A model generated the notes under the pieces. The model ran no database searches. It was not told the origin of the DNA and worked only from the letters and a program-made list of their open reading frames with translations. From CAZGYE01 sp964530165 (lineage in GTDB: Bacteria > Planctomycetota > Planctomycetia > Planctomycetales > Planctomycetaceae), in contig CAZGYE010000148.1 of the NCBI GenBank assembly GCA_964530165.1, forward strand, positions 1-13,443: DNA of 13,443 nucleotides. Reading direction: 5' to 3'. A program made the position numbers and the translations under genes. Shown in pieces: positions 12,469 through 13,443 of the stretch; positions within the stretch are counted from its first letter, which is position 1, and every line of letters starts with the position of its first letter.

Positions 12469-13443
12469 TCAGCCCGGCAGATCCACCTTGATGTGCAGCT
12501 CGCGGAGCTGGCCCTCGTCGACGGCTGACGGAGCACCGCTGAGCAGATCGGCCGCTTTCTGTGTTTTCGGAAAAGCAATCACGTCGCGGATGTTGTCGTC
12601 GCCGGCCAAGATCATCGCCCAGCGGTCCAAACCGAGCGCAATTCCGCCGTGCGGCGGAGCTCCGTAACGCAGCGCTTCCAGCAGGAATCCGAAGCGGCGT
12701 TCCGCTTGCTCGGCGTCGATGCCCAGCAGATCGAACACCGTTTGCTGTACTTTGGGATCGTGAATACGAATGCTGCCGCTGCCTGCTTCGCAGCCGTTGA
12801 CGATCAGATCGTACGACTGCGCGCGGACCTTGCCCGGATCGGTCTCCAGCAGCGGGACGTCTTCCGGGACGGGATGGCAGAACGGATGATGCGCGGCATC
12901 CCACCGCTGCTCCTGCTCGTTGTAACTGACGAGCGGAAAGTCGACGACCCACGCACAGTTGATCTCGCCGGGATCGAATAGCTTCAGCTCTTTGCCCAGC
13001 CGGTCCCGCAGCGCGGCCAGCGCTGCCGAGGTGACGGCTTCCTGATCGGCGACGAAAAACAGCAGATCGCCCGGCTCGCCGGCGAGCTTCTCGATAATGG
13101 CCCGCTGCTGTTCTTCGGAGAAAAACTTGGCGGTCGGGGAATCCAACACCGCCGTCCGTGACTCGTTGGCTTTCACCCGAAAGAAAACCAACCCCTTGGC
13201 CCCGTATTGGCCGACGAAATCGGCCAGCTCGTCGATCATTTTACGGCTGTATCTCTCGGCAGCCCCCTTGGCGTTCAGGCCGCGGACCCGGCCGCCCTCG
13301 GCAACCGCGCTCTTGAACACACCAAAGTCGCACCGCCCGGCAATTTCGTTGATGTCGGCCAGTTCCATGCCGAACCGCAGGTCGGGCTTGTCGCTGCCGA
13401 ACCGCTCCATGACGTCGCGGTAGCTGTAGCGCGGCAACGGCAG
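12469..13443 (-). CDS. aspS: Aspartyl-tRNA synthetase, C-terminal part (5' end outside window)
   Basis: 324 residues of a class II aminoacyl-tRNA synthetase that charges tRNA-Asp (or tRNA-Asp and tRNA-Asn) in the cytoplasm. The frame is open to the right edge, so the N-terminal anticodon-binding domain and motif 1 are outside; bacterial AspRS is about 590 aa. The segment opens LPLPRYSYRDVMERFGSDKPDLRF, followed by the bacterial-type insertion (GAD-like) domain, then DPGEINCAWVVDFPLV, the HHPF region, GSGSIRIHDPKVQ, and motif 3 GGIALGLDRW near the end, where the arginine-bearing ATP-site region is found in class II enzymes. The end, AVDEGQLRELHIKV, is typical. The stop at 12469 is 16 nt from the family-B repeat cluster. 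Whether it is discriminating or non-discriminating cannot be judged here. Confidence 0.97.
   Translation of the reverse strand: MPLPRYSYRDVMERFGSDKPDLRFGMELADINEIAGRCDFGVFKSAVAEGGRVRGLNAKGAAERYSRKMIDELADFVGQYGAKGLVFFRVKANESRTAVLDSPTAKFFSEEQQRAIIEKLAGEPGDLLFFVADQEAVTSAALAALRDRLGKELKLFDPGEINCAWVVDFPLVSYNEQEQRWDAAHHPFCHPVPEDVPLLETDPGKVRAQSYDLIVNGCEAGSGSIRIHDPKVQQTVFDLLGIDAEQAERRFGFLLEALRYGAPPHGGIALGLDRWAMILAGDDNIRDVIAFPKTQKAADLLSGAPSAVDEGQLRELHIKVDLPG

Noticed and set aside
12236..12952. 238-codon minus-strand frame over the repeat cluster and aspS
   Set aside because: It is a shifted frame of aspS joined to translated hairpin repeats; the true AspRS frame has all the family motifs.

Overview
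The window looks like a piece of a planctomycete chromosome. The evidence is GC-rich coding DNA, secreted PQQ-like beta-propeller proteins that open with W-x-x-W/RGP-type motifs, a Cys-type sulfatase, a BBP7-type outer-membrane protein (a family best known from Planctomycetes), an SSS symporter paired with a DUF3311 partner, and many short hairpin or tandem repeats between genes. No tRNA, rRNA, CRISPR array, transposase or phage gene was seen.

Layout. Six genes on the minus strand (8008 down to 69) run in one direction with gaps of 29 to 95 nt and look like one operon of about 8 kb. In transcription order they are: a winged-helix regulator with a cysteine-rich C-terminus like the SufR/COG2345 group; a 773-aa secreted beta-propeller with a C-terminal jelly-roll-like domain; a 541-aa secreted beta-propeller; a DUF3311 small membrane protein; an SSS sodium:solute symporter; and a short PaaK/EhpF-like adenylate-forming enzyme. 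An AT-rich upstream region carries a sigma70-like promoter whose -35 box overlaps a 7-bp inverted repeat, which suggests autoregulation. Inference: the operon senses a redox, iron or oxygen cue, processes or binds something at the cell surface, imports a small organic acid with sodium and activates it as an acyl-adenylate or CoA thioester. The substrate cannot be read from sequence.

Upstream lie a pterin-4a-carbinolamine dehydratase on the minus strand (8685-8338) and, divergently, a secreted sulfatase (8988-10496, plus). A 550-bp repeat-rich gap follows, then a GTG-started BBP7-like outer-membrane protein (11047-12303, plus). A hairpin-repeat cluster separates it from the convergent 3' part of aspS (minus, running off the right edge).

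The most unusual content is the repeats. Four arrays (1144-1248, 2856-2981, 3215-3312, 10501-10577) are built from 7-nt units kept in strict 7-nt phase, in most cases with the second half roughly inverted relative to the first. They sit at gene borders, and three of them supply Shine-Dalgarno plus ATG signals or coding sequence to operon genes. A separate hairpin family (TAGAAACCCAAAC followed by CGACGA-loop-TCGTCG) occurs at 1-55 and 10589-10705 and shows a compensatory base-pair change. At the second site it sits inside a 149-bp element with perfect 13-bp terminal inverted repeats. A third family (GGCAGGCT-TTCC-AGCCTGCC) occurs once at 8259 and five times at 12306-12453.
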